Positions 20,845 through 32,400 of a DNA stretch of 64,000 nt are shown here, piece by piece. The stretch comes from Cristatella mucedo (Eukaryota > Bryozoa > Phylactolaemata > Cristatellidae). Location: contig WPIO01000005.1 in the NCBI GenBank assembly GCA_009760855.2, positions 9,637,501-9,701,500 of the forward strand, given 5' to 3'. A model generated the notes under the pieces. It had not been told where the DNA came from and made no database searches. It worked only from the letters and a program-made list of their open reading frames with translations. Both the position numbers and the translations under genes were made by a program. How positions within the stretch are numbered: the first letter of the stretch is position 1; the number at the start of each line of letters is the position of its first letter.

Positions 20845-20985
20845 GGCTCGGCCGCGCGCGGGGTAAGGCGCTCGCTTCCATTCTTAGACCTGCGCGGTCG
20901 TGAGCTCGAGCCGCGCCGCGACGCACGCGACGTAGCGCCTGGATAGAGAGTAAGCTCTCCTAGGGCGCTATGCAAATGAATGCCA
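20845..20985 (+). mobile_element. tRNA-derived SINE, family A
   Basis: It has GGGGTAAGGCGCTCG, a B-box-like GTGAGCTCGAGCC, CGCCTGGATAGAGAGTAAGC and TAGGGCGCTATGCAAATGAA. It is diverged by CpG changes. Confidence 0.75.
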
Positions 20986-22294
20986 TATGAACGCATTGCT
21001 GATGCAGAGCTTCCGGAAGAGGCTCCGATTGCTCAGCGGGGCCCCAGGAGCCTCGATGCTGCCTGCCATGCCCCGCGATTAGCTAAGAGTTTGACCGCCG
21101 CTTATGTAACCGAGGGCCGCTTATAAGATGGCCGCGATAGGCCGGCCAAGGCTTGTGCATGGAAATTTGTGAGTGTGCAGTAAAAGATTTTAGTATGACT
21201 TATGCCCCGGCTATTGCACGAGGCGTGCTCCTGAGCCGAGTCGCTCGCTCGCTCGCTCGCTCTTAGAGAGCAATGCTCTGCCGGTCGCTGAGTCCTGAGC
21301 CGCTCTCAGCCTGAAGACGAGTCTGCTGCAATTTGCCTGTCTAGTATAGGCGTCGTAATGTACTGTCTGTGGTTTTCGCTTTTCTTCTTTTATTTCGGGT
21401 TTGTGTTTGAGCTTGCAGCGCCGAGTATCGAGCTCCGCGTCGTCGTCGTCGTTATCGTTACCTTATGGCGAGCTCCCGGCATTTGCGCATTCACACGCGT
21501 CGCGCCGCTGTCCGACCGTGACCGAGGGTCGCACGATCGTAGCGACGCGGCTCTCGTTCGCTGGATGCCGCGGCGGCCCGTGGGCGCGCGTTCAGGCGGC
21601 CGGTCTGCCGCCGCCGCCGCCGCGACTCACTACTGGGCTACTGGGTTGGTCCAATCGTCTTTGAGCTGCATGAAGTAGGCGGCCACGCAAAGGAGTTCGG
21701 CGTGCTGCGCGAGCCAGAATGCAAGGCGCTTGCTTCGCAGGCTTTTCCAGCCAACCGGACAAGAAAATCCGAGTTCAAAGTTCCCAGTCAGCTGCCGAAC
21801 TCATAGCTCGTAATCGTGGTACTGGTCCCTATCAATTGGGTCGCCCTAGAATCTTCGGCGAACTTGCTCGCTTTGTGCCTGAGAAGCTCATCTGTCAGCT
21901 CACGCATACTCTACGAGTGAGCTCGGCACCCGACGACTCAGTGCGCGAGCCCAGCGCATCTAGGACAAGCTCATTAACCTTGCGCATGCGTTTCCGCTAC
22001 AAAACCGGATGGCCGATCAAGGGCAATTACGCGTCCCTTTTCGCTAAGCTGCCTCTGATGGTAGCCTGATTTGCCACTTCCGGCCGCCGGAAGAACTCTC
22101 TGGTCCTTGGATTCGTCGAGTATCGTGCAGCGTGTTTTATAGCGCCGCGATGGAGATTTTATTCTTTTACTGGGCTATATAGTTGAATAGTTATTATTAA
22201 CATTATTCGCATGCTCAGATTTATGAGCCGATAAATTTTTTGGTACTTAGTAGGCGATCGAACTAAAGATTGTAATCCTTAGTTGGTACTGCAT
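20986..22294. other. GC-rich intergenic stretch, no gene supported
   Basis: Two open frames are present on the plus strand (21358-21678 and 21719-22069). The first contains a CGTCGTCGTCGT run and low-complexity arginine/alanine; the second (116 codons) has no recognisable domain. GC content and CpG are raised between 21400 and 21660, so an unrecognised exon or promoter is possible. Confidence 0.4.
21239..21264 (+). repeat. (TCGC)n short repeat
   Basis: About six TCGC units follow GAGCCGAG. Confidence 0.9.
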
Positions 22295-22426
22295 TCGGCT
22301 AGTTTGACACAGTGGTTCAAGGTGCTCGCCCCGACCAGCATTAAGCGGAGGTCGTGGGCTCGAGTCCAGCGGCTTATGTGTAGCGCCTGGAAATTAATTA
22401 TCTCGTTTCTCGAAACAAATGAATTA
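22295..22426 (+). mobile_element. tRNA-derived SINE, family A
   Basis: The head GCTAGTTTGACACAGTGGTTC is followed by AAGGTGCTCGCCCCGACCAG, then the B box GTGGGCTCGAGTCC and GTAGCGCCTGGAAATTAATTA. It ends in AAACAAATGAATTATA directly joined to a (TA)n tract. Confidence 0.85.
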
Positions 22427-22550
<124 letters not shown>

Positions 22551-22744
22551 TTATATTTATTTATATTGCGGCTTCCGCCGGCAACGTATTTGCAGCACAT
22601 GGATGTAGCAATTGGAAGTGCGTTAGAGAAGGTTATTGTGGCCTATCTTCGGTTTCACAGTGTTAAAACAGAAAAAGCCCCATTGCAACGTTTGCACTTG
22701 TGTGAGCGTCGGAGGAGTGCGAATTGGTGCCACTATTGCATACT

Positions 22745-22915
22745 GCAGTATAGCTTTCGTAAGGTAGCACTTTCCTTGGGGAAAGGGGATTGAACTTCAC
22801 GACTCGGTTCGAGGGTTCGAGTCATGCAGTAGGCAATCCTGTATAGCCTGGCGAAACGGGAGTGATAGTCACTAGGGCTCTACTGCCTCTGTACAAAATA
22901 GGCCATAAACCAGTT
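22745..22915 (+). mobile_element. tRNA-derived SINE, family B
   Basis: GAGGGTTCGAGTCATGCAGT (B box), AGGCAATCCTGTATAGCC, GGAGTGATAGTCACTAGGGC and TCTACTGCC match the family B body in plus orientation. Confidence 0.65.
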
Positions 22916-23125
22916 GATCTTGACCGCTTCCTTCCAAAACTTGATGCATATTGCAAAAATGGTTTCAAGCCAGATGAAATTGTGGGATACCAAAGCGCTT
23001 GTGGTGTGATGACTCTGACTAGGAAAGCCCAACCTACGCATTTCTTAGTAGGACACCTGGAATGCCGCAAAGCCGAACCGAGATCGCAAACAACTGCAAC
23101 AACAGCTGAGGTTGAAACGTTTTAA
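22862..23125 (+). other. 87-codon open frame of unknown nature
   Basis: The frame starts inside the SINE B body and continues beyond it. The region reads FLPKLDAYCKNGFKPDEIVG and later THFLVGHLECRKAEP. I do not recognise it. Codon-like character is modest, and it could be an exon fragment, a transposon remnant or chance. Confidence 0.25.
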
Positions 23126-23709
23126 AGGCCTACTTCTGGTGGCATTGCAGCACCGTATGGCTATATAAAACAGCTGATAATTCGTGTGACGCAAGGACGC
23201 ATCGTGCCCTGCAGTTGTAGCAGTCACCATAAGGAGTTTTTTGCATCAGAAACCAAGCGAGTTTACGAGAAGTCGTGAATGGCACATTATCCTTGAAACG
23301 GAGCATTCTTGAGCTGACAATACCGGCATCTCAAGAATGAATGCACAATTTGCGTCTATTTTTTTGATGTGGCTACTTCTTTGATGTGGCCATTTCCCTA
23401 ATGTGGCTTGATGGGTGGTTAATGGCGAGGTAAATTACGCTGCGAGGACAGAAGAAGCAGGCGACCAGGCAGGCAACATGTCTGGTTCAGCATGGCTGGC
23501 TCGTGGCAGCCACATGGAATTTTCTTGTACTGGTGCAGAGCGGCGCTAGGTCGAAATGTATGGAAATCACCAACAAATAAATCTTAGTGAAAGCATTATG
23601 CAAATTTGTCTTAACTATATTTAGCATTTATGAGATAGTTATTGTAATAGTTATTGCAAATACCACCATAACGTGACCAAATTTAAAAGAGCCCATGTAG
23701 TTCCTACGG
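23126..23709. other. Intergenic, nothing recognised
   Basis: Repeats of TTTGATGTGGC near 23360-23400 and GCAGGCGACCAGGCAGGCAA near 23455-23475 are short. No gene is seen. Confidence 0.5.
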
Positions 23710-23815
23710 GGTACGGACATTTCCCCTCTGGATGTTCCCCCCCCCCCGACATTTCCCCCATGGACGTTAACCCAGGACATATCCCCCCTGAGGTAGGATA
23801 TTCCCCCCCCCCGGT
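23710..23815 (+). repeat. C-rich GACATTTCCCC-like degenerate repeat
   Basis: Motifs GGACATTTCCCCTC, GGATGTTCCCCCCC, GACATTTCCCCC, GGACATATCCCCCC and GGATATTCCCCCCC follow each other at about 20-bp spacing. The tract directly abuts the TTTAGGG array. Confidence 0.8.
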
Positions 23816-23819
23816 ATAT

Positions 23820-24010
23820 GGTTTAGGGTTTAGTGTTTAGGATTTTTAGGTTAAGGGTTTTTAGGGTTTAGTGGTTAGGGTTTAGGGTTTAGCGTTTAGG
23901 GTTTTAGGGTTTACGATTTAAGGTTTAGAATTTAGGGTTTAGGGGTTTAAGTGTTTAGGGTTTAGGTTTTAGAGTTTAGGGTTTAGGGTTTGGGGTTTTA
24001 GGGTTTAGGG
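23820..24010 (+). repeat. Degenerate TTTAGGG telomere-like array
   Basis: About 190 bp of GTTTAGG/TTTAGGG units are interspersed with variants such as TTTTAGGG, TTAGTG and TTTAGCG. The dominant unit is seven bases, unlike the TTAGGG or TTAGG usual in animals, and is degenerate, so it is interstitial rather than an active telomere. Confidence 0.85.
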
Positions 24011-24789
24011 CGGACTGTGCCTCCGTCGCCTACACCCACCCTTGCTCGCATTCCGCGCTTTAATTAGTGCGTATTAGGGCGTAACTAGGTTCCTTGAGAT
24101 CGAGTTAGACTCAGTAGACCTCTGAGGCTTAGCGCTCAATTGCAGGAACGCGCGGCACGCCGTAGCGCGCGCCTGCTTTGATGGGTACGAACGCGTGCCT
24201 GGCGGTGTCGAGCGGGACCTAACTTCCGCGGGATCAAACTGTACAGCTCGCAGTTGCCGCTGCCGCCACCGCTCGCTCCATTAGAAACCATCCTTCCAAT
24301 CCATCAATTCTTCTAATTATGCTGAGTTGATTTCATTTTCACAGAGCATGAACTTCATTAAATCATATATACATACATATATATCTATATATCTATATAT
24401 ATCTCTCTCATGTGTCTCAGCTTGTTGCGAAAGCTACTTCCGGATTACTCCAAGCTCCAAGCATGTAAGGTCATTATCACGACGATCGTCTCACTACGAT
24501 ACATAGTCACGACTTTTGTCCATATTGGCCAGTGAATCTCCTTAGCGGAAGGCTTACAGGTTCCATGTTAGTAGCCAATCTTTTGACCTGGTTCCAAAAG
24601 TTGTGTATAGGTCAACCATGTCCTGGATGCACTGACGAAATACTGTTCGCTCATATCCGATGGAACAGCCTCTCCACCTATTCTGCAGTCTGCTAGGATG
24701 CAGGTACTTCAAGCTACTAATCTTGGCATTTGTATTTAATGACACTCAGCTTTCTGTTAAGGCTGCTCATCTTCTGATTGAATCCATGC
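24011..24789. other. Intergenic with short AT tract, unknown repeat-like part
   Basis: A TATA/TCTATA simple tract lies at 24366-24410. From 24520 to 24760 the minus strand has a 63-codon frame with no domain I can name; it may belong to another transposon. Confidence 0.4.
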
Positions 24790-25175
24790 TTCAAGCAAAC
24801 TACGGTTATAGAGCTCTTCAACTCTGAAATGGTTAATTGGTGCCTCTACTTCATATGCTCTCAAAGTCTGGAGCTCACTTCCGACGGCTATCATAACAAA
24901 GGAAGCCCAAATACGCTTGTTTATTACAGCATTCAGTGGGTCCTTACGATTCATCTTCAGTGGGCTTATTCGCGCTGACACTGTGCCTGCTGCCACTAAC
25001 CACATTTGCATGCTGACCCTGTGCATTCAACCTCTAACCATGTAATGCTTGTTGGCATTGAGCATGATACCACTAACAATTCAATCATGCATTCTTTGCA
25101 GGAAATGTAGAGTGCCTAGACAGAGATTGAATTCCCTGAGGGCGCTATAACAAATATATTATTATTATTATTTTT
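24790..25175 (+). mobile_element. LINE family A 3' end
   Basis: A degraded C-terminal reverse transcriptase region (TTTATTACAGCATTCAGTGG) is followed by the 3' UTR (CTGACACTGTGCCTGCTGCC, GCATGCTGACCCTGTGCATT) and the tail GATTGAATTCCCTGAGGGCG with ATTATTATTATT. Confidence 0.85.
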
Positions 25176-25934
25176 ATTTGTGTGAAACGGCTTTACTGAC
25201 GGCTGCTTGTACCAATCTTTGTGCGGATGCCACTCAAGGCCTTACCGTTTAATGCTTGCAGTTAGTTATCCGTCTATTTTAAACGCCTACATCTCAACTT
25301 GGCTGAGCCTGCTACTCAATCTTTCCCCTCTCTATCTATCGGGTTATTGATCTTTCGATCATGTCACCAATTCGAGGCACCCGATCCGGCTTCGGACACT
25401 TCACTCCACCGGACGCTTATCGCACGTGACCGGACGCTTATCGCTTATCACACTTGCTCGACTAACAACAGTGAGGTGCTACCCCCGATGGGAGCACAGC
25501 CGTTTTGTATGCAGAGCGTGAATAGCGAGGAAGACCAGGCTTGCGGCGGCTAAATCCAAGTGTTCATAGCCAGCATCGGCACTGCCAGTCGTGAAAATCT
25601 GTGCATTACCACTGAGACTTTCTCTAAGGCTGGGCTGCTGGAGTTTGTCCAGCATCACCGTAGGATGCCTGTAAGGAAAGATATTCGCCAGCGGCCAGCT
25701 AGAATAAAAGTGCGTCTACAAGGCCGGTGGTCTATTTTCTACTGTTAGCACGCTCGTTGCGCTGCACACTGAACCCCTCCCGAATATAATCAAAACATTG
25801 ACAACGAACATGGGAGTCGAGCGAGTCATAGCGAGCGTCCGGAAGTAGCGATGCATTCGGTTCGAGAGCTCCGCCGGTTCCCCAGGTAACCACAGAGTGA
25901 GCTTCGGCGCAATGTAGAGAGCATGTAATAATAT
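25176..25934. other. Intergenic, nothing recognised
   Basis: Short plus-strand frames at 25299-25553 and 25560-25748 carry no recognisable domain. GTAGAGAGCATGTAA at 25915-25929 recurs after the AT tract at 26075. Confidence 0.45.
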
Positions 25935-25939
25935 ATAAA

Positions 25940-25971
<32 letters not shown>

Positions 25972-26014
25972 AATATATATATTATATTATATATTATATT
26001 ATATATAAAAATAT

Positions 26015-26047
<33 letters not shown>

Positions 26048-26048
26048 A
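25935..26048 (+). repeat. AT-rich simple repeat
   Basis: Mixed (TA)n and TATAAATA units form near-palindromic blocks. The tract is flanked on both sides by GTAGAGAGCATGTAA, so it sits between short direct repeats. Confidence 0.92.
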
Positions 26049-26088
26049 ATGCATGGAGAGATAGCTCGCTCTACTGTAGAGAGCATGT

Positions 26089-26141
26089 AAGAGCTCTCTG
26101 AATTCTTCTGAAGACCCTATACCAACGGTTCTCAACCTGCG
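26089..26141 (+). repeat. 53-bp direct repeat, left copy (target duplication of LINE A)
   Basis: This matches 26859-26911 with about three mismatches. It includes the first 19 bases of the SPIN-like element. The LINE A copy lies exactly between the two copies, so this is best read as a long target-site duplication. Confidence 0.8.
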
Positions 26142-26858
26142 TGTAAGAGTAGTCGTGACATCCCGTCTCGACTTCTGCAACTCACTGCTTACTGGCCTAC
26201 CAGCATGTGCGATCAGGCGATTGCAGCTGGTGCAAAACTCTGCAGCTAGGCTTGTCTGTCGTGAGCGTCGCATTTGCCACATTACTCCATTTCTCGCCGA
26301 CCTGCACTGGCTACCAGTCAAGCAACGGATCGACTTCTAGGTTTTGTCGCTCAATTTTAGGTCCATTCATTCTTTGGCTCCAGCCTATCTCTCCGACATA
26401 CTCCCCCATCAGGCCAAGCATCATACCACCCGCTTTTCGGAATCCAACAGTCTAGAAATACCTCGTACAAACCTTAAATCCTTTGGAGACCATGCATTTA
26501 GTTCGTATGCTCCCAAAGCCTGGAACTCCCTCCCGACCTGCGTCAGAACATCCCCTGACCTGACCACATTTAAAAGGAACCTAAAAACACACCTATTTAG
26601 GACAGCATTTAGTGGGTCCCCGTGATTCGTCTTTGATGTGCTTATGCGTGCTGACACTGTGCATGCTGCCACTAACCACATTTGCATGCTGACCCTGTGC
26701 ATGTCACCCCTAACCATATTATTCATTTCGTTTGTTTTTTCAAGCATGATTTTATTTACCATTCAATTGCATTTCACTTTACAGCAAATGTAAAGCGCCT
26801 AGAGAGAGATTGAGTTCTCTGAGGGCGCTTTATCAAGTGAATTATTATTATTATTATT
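26142..26858 (+). mobile_element. LINE family A, C-terminal reverse transcriptase and 3' end
   Basis: The protein pieces are [46 protein letters not shown], a stop, then AYLSDILPHQAKH, FGDHAFSSYAPKAWNSLPT and DLTTFKRNLKTHLFRTAF. This is the typical C-terminus of L2/CR1-type LINEs. The 3' UTR ends AAATGTAAAGCGCCTAGAGA, TTGAGTTCTCTGAGGGCGCT and an ATTATT tail. It is truncated at the 5' end and flanked by a 53-bp target duplication. Confidence 0.9.
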
Positions 26859-26892
26859 AAGAGCTCTCTGAAGCCTTCTGAAGACCCTATAC

Positions 26893-27079
26893 CAACGGTT
26901 CTCAACCTGCGGGTCGCGACCCCTTTGAGGGTCGAACGAGCCTTTCACAGGGGTTGCCCAAGACCGTCGGAAAACACGCACTTCCACATTTCACGCACAA
27001 CAATTTTATGGTTGGGGGTCACCACAACATGAGGGACTGTATTAAAGGGTCGCGGCATTAGGAAAGTTGAGAACCACTG
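26893..27079 (-). mobile_element. SPIN-like hAT miniature element with 8-bp target duplication
   Basis: This is 187 bp with terminal inverted repeats CAACGGTTCTCAACC and GGTTGAGAACC-like (here AGTTGAGAACCACTG). The inside reads GGGTCGCGACCCCTTTGAGG, CCTTTCACAGGGGTTGCCC, TTTTATGGTTGGGGGTCACC and ATTAAAGGGTCGCGGCATTA. This wording closely matches the known SPIN family of hAT transposons. The flanks 26885-26892 and 27080-27087 are both CCCTATAC, a perfect 8-bp hAT target duplication. It is non-coding and depends on a transposase elsewhere. Confidence 0.92.
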
Positions 27080-27109
27080 CCCTATACCATTTCCTCGGTG
27101 GTAGTAAGA

Positions 27110-28450
27110 GCTCTCTGAAGTCTCCTGAAGAGCCGGTACTATTTCCTATCCGGTCTTCACGGGCGGAAAAGCGTATCCAACTGTAACTCGGGTTTTTTAA
27201 TAGTTCTCTGGAAATCAACGTCGTTCCAAAGTCTTTTGAATCGGCCATTGTTCGACCGATACTTAAAAAACCTCGGGATTCAGATTCAGACAGAGACCCT
27301 AACGAACGTTCGCCCGATTTCCCTTACTCTGATTTGTGACAGATTTTCGAAAAGATTCTCACTAAGCAGCTTTTAGAACGTACTGAAAATAATTTACCGG
27401 TCAGAAAATGTTTAGGTGGTATTCAAGTGACAAAACTCAACTGAGACTGCTCTAATGAGTCGCACTAACAACATCCTAGGCATGAAAGATGAAGGTGATG
27501 TTATATTGCCCGTTCCATCGGCTGCGTCGACTGATATCCTGATCGTTGATATCCTACTGGAACGGTTGAATATCAACGATCGGCTTGGTAGAAGAAGCAC
27601 CGAGTTAGTTCATATAGTATTTGTCTGATCACGCCGAGCTGGTTTTGTCCAGCGATTAAGGTGCTCGCGCCGACCAAGGTCAGGCTGAGGTTGAGGGCTC
27701 GAGCTATGAGGCACATGTGAAGCGCCTGAATAGAGATTAAGTTCTCTTGGGGTGCAATACAAATGATTTATCTTTTTTATTTATATGATTATACATGTCC
27801 AATCCGTGTTCTGTGGTGGTCAAGTCTCACCGAGTATCAGATAAGTCGTCACCTGTGGAGTTTTACAAGTGTCCTCCATTCTCGGTCCTCTGCTGCTGTC
27901 CATTTATGTAGAGGCTCTCAGACAAGTGTGCTTCGGGCCCATTGGATCAGATAAGCAAACTTCAAAGCTGACGATATCTAGCTGCTTTCGTTTAGACCGT
28001 GTGAATCTGCCGTAGCGACTGACAACTAAATGTTTGGCTTGGTATGTTTATCTATACCTCGCACAAACCTCAAACTCTTTGGAGACCGTACCTGTAGCTC
28101 GAATGGTCAAAAAGCCTGGAACTCGCTCTCAACTTGCATCATGACCTTCTCTGGCTTGACCATGTTTACAAAGAAACTGAAAACGCACCTGTTTATCGCA
28201 GCATTTGGTGAATCCCTGTGATTCGACCTTTAGGTGGTCATGCGTGCTGACACTGTGCATGCTGCCACTAACCATACTTGCATGCTGACCTGTGCATGTC
28301 ATCCCTAACCATGTTATAATTGTTGCTTATTGAGCATGTTATCACTGACTATTCGATCGTGTTTCCTTTGCAGCAAAGGTGAAGCACCTAAAGAGAGATT
28401 AAATTTCTCCGAGGGTGCTTAACCAAGTGTATTATCATTATTACTATTAT
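27110..28450 (+). mobile_element. LINE family A reverse transcriptase and 3' end, interrupted by a SINE
   Basis: The early RT motif reads SFESAIVRPILKKPRDSDSD and IFEKILTKQLLERTENN. A SINE family A copy at 27635-27785 interrupts it. The C-terminal part resumes with IPRTNLKLFGDRTCSS and AWNSLSTCIMTF, and the end has GAAGCACCTAAAGAGAGATT and a TTATCATTATTACTATTATT tail. Many stops make it a dead copy. Confidence 0.8.
27635..27785 (+). mobile_element. tRNA-derived SINE, family A (inside LINE A)
   Basis: It reads GAGCTGGTTTTGTCCAGCG, ATTAAGGTGCTCGCGCCGAC, AGGGCTCGAGCTATGAGGC, GTGAAGCGCCTGAATAGAGA and TTAAGTTCTCTTGGGGTGCA. It is inserted into an older LINE A copy. Confidence 0.85.
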
Positions 28451-28459
28451 TTTTGGCTT

Positions 28460-29410
28460 GCAAACATTCGATTCCGGATTTGGGACAATTTCTTTAACTT
28501 GATGACGGTAAAGCCGAACTCCTACTGATAGGGCCCCTAAGTTTGCTGCTGGACTAGGAGAGTTTCTATTCTAATATGTGATGCTGTCGTGAAGACAACG
28601 CTATTAGTTTGAAATGTACGTGACCTCTTTAATAACTGCCTAGATTTCAAAGTTTCATAAGAAGACTGTCTCTAACGCTAGCGATAACGTCCGATCTCTG
28701 TCTAAGATTATGGATTATCTACCACGGTGGCTTTTAATTTGAATTTAACTGTCTCTCTGTTTCGGTTTAGGCTTGTCTACAGCAATTCTGTTTTGGCTTG
28801 TCTACCAAAAACCATTAAGCATCTGAAGAAGGAGAATAACGTTGCTTTAAGACTAGCCTAAAAATCCAATAGGTTCAGCCAAGTGCCACTTTTGCTGCAG
28901 TTGCTCTTGGTTAATCAACGGATGCAGAGCAAATTCCTATCACCCACAAAGCTCACCGTGGCTTGGCTTCCTTATGCTAACTGAACTGCTGCACCAGCTT
29001 ATCTTCCTCGTGCCCACTGGTCCTCTATATAAGATACATTGGCCGTTCCATTTCTAGGCTATAAAACGGATGGAGACAACAGATTTTGCTAGGCAGGTCC
29101 TAGTTTGTGGATCTGACCACTACAGTTCTTGTGCAACGATATCTGCTGTCTTGCTGTTGACTGCTGACACACACTTTCCAGCAATCCTGTGCAGCTACTC
29201 CCATGCTGCTCATCTGCTCGACTGCCCTGATCTGTGCTTCTCACTTTCTTTTTGCTGCGTGAGAGAAAGTCTGTTGGCTACCGCATTCTTACCGAAAGCA
29301 GCACAGTCTTTAAGTAGGCTATGAAAAACTCTCCTGGGTAACAAACACTTTGTCTTTTAGGCTTCTGGGAGTTACAGGTGGAAGTTTATATAAATACATT
29401 ACAGTGGTGC
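28460..29410 (+). mobile_element. LINE family B, reverse transcriptase remnant and 3' end
   Basis: Pieces in broken frames read KAELLLIGPLSLLLD near 28510, then a run equivalent to VPLLLQLLLVNQRMQSKF near 28885-28945 and PAYLPRAHWSS. The end has GAGAAAGTCTGTTGGCTACC, CCGAAAGC, ACTCTCCTGGGTAACAAACA and ATACATTACA. It resembles the copies at 46375-46840 and 51960-53130. Confidence 0.65.
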
Positions 29411-32400
29411 ATGCATGGGAAGCTGGCTGAGCCAAATGACTTAAGTTGGCTTGTCTGAGTGCTTTCTTAGCAGTGGTACTCAGCACCACATCAATTTTAC
29501 AGCCTCGCCGATACTCGGCCGATCGACGTGAAATTTGGATTATATGTAGGGATCATCCGCCTTTATGTTCCCTCTGAACATCTACGCATGGTGGGTCTGT
29601 ATGCATATGATGTGCCTGTCACAAAATGTCCTTGAACTGTGATCGGGATGACAGTCGACAGTTTGAGATGCCAATTTTTTATATTTTGTTTGCGGTGTGG
29701 GGAACATAGAGTCGAAAGTCTTCAAGCATATTTTGAAGGGTTTGCCATAGTTATAGAGTGACTGGTATTAAATCTGCTGGTTTGTTGATTAAGCCGTATT
29801 TGACTGAGCCTCAATCCTATACGTGACCTTGACTTCGGCATTCGTTGTATTGGCCTTTGTACAATATCAATAAATGTGCTTTTTTGAGAGGGTGGGTAAA
29901 TCCCATTTGTTGGGACACATAACTCCCGCTACTGCTGTACTTACCCTCACCAAATTAAACATCGGGAAAATAATGCTCTGACTGTAGACAAATTTTGAGA
30001 ATGAGCTTGGAAAAAAGCCTCGCCTCGGAGTGTTCTACGTGCAATGGATTGCTCATTCATTCATTCTGATAAAGCCCCTACGAAACCGGCAGGCATCGTA
30101 TTCTAGAGGCTTGCCTCCCACGTCAGATGCGTTTACTTCCCTCGAAAAGAAGCCAGACACTTGTTTCGCGGCCAGGATTGAGGGTTGATACGGTTATTGT
30201 TGCATCTGTGGCAGCGCTTTGTACCAAGGCTGTGTTTGCAAGGCCCCGGTTGGGAAATGAGTTCTTAACTCACACGAGGGTGCTCCGCCAGTCAAAGCAT
30301 CTGCATGACCAACACCAGCAGGTGGAGCATCGGAGGTCGTTGGTAGGTCAGCGGCAGGCAGCAGTCAGAGTATGGAAGGTCATTGGCAGGTCAGCGGCAG
30401 GCAGCAGGTAGAGTATGGAAGGTCATTGGCGTGCGCTGCACATATAACGCCTGCAGTGCGTTCTTGTGTATCTGTGTCGCCTTCTAAACACAACACCTGT
30501 AATGAATGCGGTGTTGACTGTCAAGGTGGAGGCAGCACAGTTTGCAATTCCTATCTGTTTCTGTGCGTCGCCAGCAGAGACTTCCTGCCGATGGTATAGA
30601 ACTGGCTGCAAGAGAAGCAATGATCAAGAGTTAATGACATGCGCGGTATCATCTTAACCACTCATTTAAAAGCACACGAATATCATGCTTAGACCAGCTT
30701 GCAAAAGCACACAAGAATGCGTTCGGAATTTCTGGCTATTAGCGCCTCAGGTTTGTAAAAAGAACTAAATTATGCTCATGTAAACATGCAAAGTACGCAC
30801 GAACATAATCCGGCTTATAAAGTTAAAAACAAGCTATTTACAGTTCTGATTTATTAGTGCACAAAAAAAATTGGTCAATACGAAGCCTAAACTTTGTCTA
30901 TCGATCAGAACATAACTTGTACGAGCTAACTAAAATCCAAAGTGAACAATTATAATGATAAAAAGAGTTCTAATAGCAAGTTTCTAGGGGAGCGAAAAGA
31001 TTTTCGCATGCACATTTAAACGTGACGATATCAGCCTTGTGCAAGTACCTCAAAGGTTGGAATTTATCCCCATGCCAAAATATTGGCTATCTCCTTGCGT
31101 GGTTGCCAAGTTCATCAAAAAAGGTTCAGGGAGACTTTTCTCCATGTGCAGGAATAATGCACAATTAAAATCCTTATCAGGGGTAGCAACAGCGAAATTG
31201 AATATCAGCAAGGGAGCTTGTGCATCTGTTCCACCGTCCTTGGCTTATCGATGATGCAATTGTCAGCGACTTAAACTTCCTTGTACAAAGAGAGCCAAGA
31301 TGGTGTCGACGAAGCTTGTATGTAGGGAAACATGAAATATGTCTTTTAGATGGTTAGTGATCGGCAACTCTGTCGCTTAGATAGAAACGAACGCTCGAGA
31401 CCACGTGAGACGTCGCTTGACCACTCACCAGCACCCTGTCCGTCCAGAAAACACAGCGTCATTTATGCGTAGAGCTCACCTTCTGGCTGTTCAACATGGT
31501 CGCCAACAATTGCTTATGTTTCTGTTAAAAAATAGGTTTTGAGCAAAAGTGTACAGCAACGTTAATAATTCACTCAGCTACTTCACTAAAATGGATGCCA
31601 AGTTTATTAGATACTTCAATAATAGGGCTGAAAATTTCATCATTAGACAGACCGTAGAGTTGCTGCGATGGATGTCTAACCATTCTACAATATTTTTTTA
31701 CATGGCTATTACAGTTTAAACAGGGAAAATAATAAAAACAAATTTAAACTAACAATAAATTGACTCGCAATGCTTGAAGAACATCTCAATTAATTTTGAG
31801 ACACTTGATAAAGTCTACTGCATAAATTCAGTATCGTACAGTTATTAGAGAGATAAATATATTTTTTTTCTCTACAATTCAGCTTTATTTTAACTACACT
31901 AATCCATCGTCCAATCACTTTCTAGCTGCATTGTCTTTATTTCTACATGATAAATAGTGGTGGAGTAGCAACATCTTTTAGCGGTGACACAAATTGATAC
32001 CGGTTCTACTAAATGAAAATTCCAATTGAGCTCGTGAACTAGAGGCATACATTTTTTGTCTAAAACTGGACTGATGCTAGTGATTTCTGACCCGAACCAG
32101 GCCGGCTATGAACGAACCAATCAAAGCCAAGACAAGCGCAATTTGGGACCGCTGTTTCATGCGGAGATTCTAGTGATTCATCTAACTAATGCTTGCGTAA
32201 GCCAAGTTCGCAGGTGCTGTGAAACTAGTCGCAAAGGGTTCGCTTATAATGCCGGAGAGGCTCAGTTAATATAGTGTGAATCATTCTCCTTCTAGGAAAA
32301 GTGAAGCAAGTAGCGTAAAGGAAAGTTTTCGTTATAATTCACTGCTTTGATTTCAATTAAAAGTCTGTGGTTTTCACAAATAAAGGTGATGATTGACTTC

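Noticed and set aside
21358-22069. Two plus-strand open frames of about 110 codons
   Set aside because: No domain, no supported splice structure and a CGTC-repeat content; not enough to call a gene.
23820-24010. A true chromosome end
   Set aside because: The array is short, degenerate and followed by ordinary sequence on both sides.
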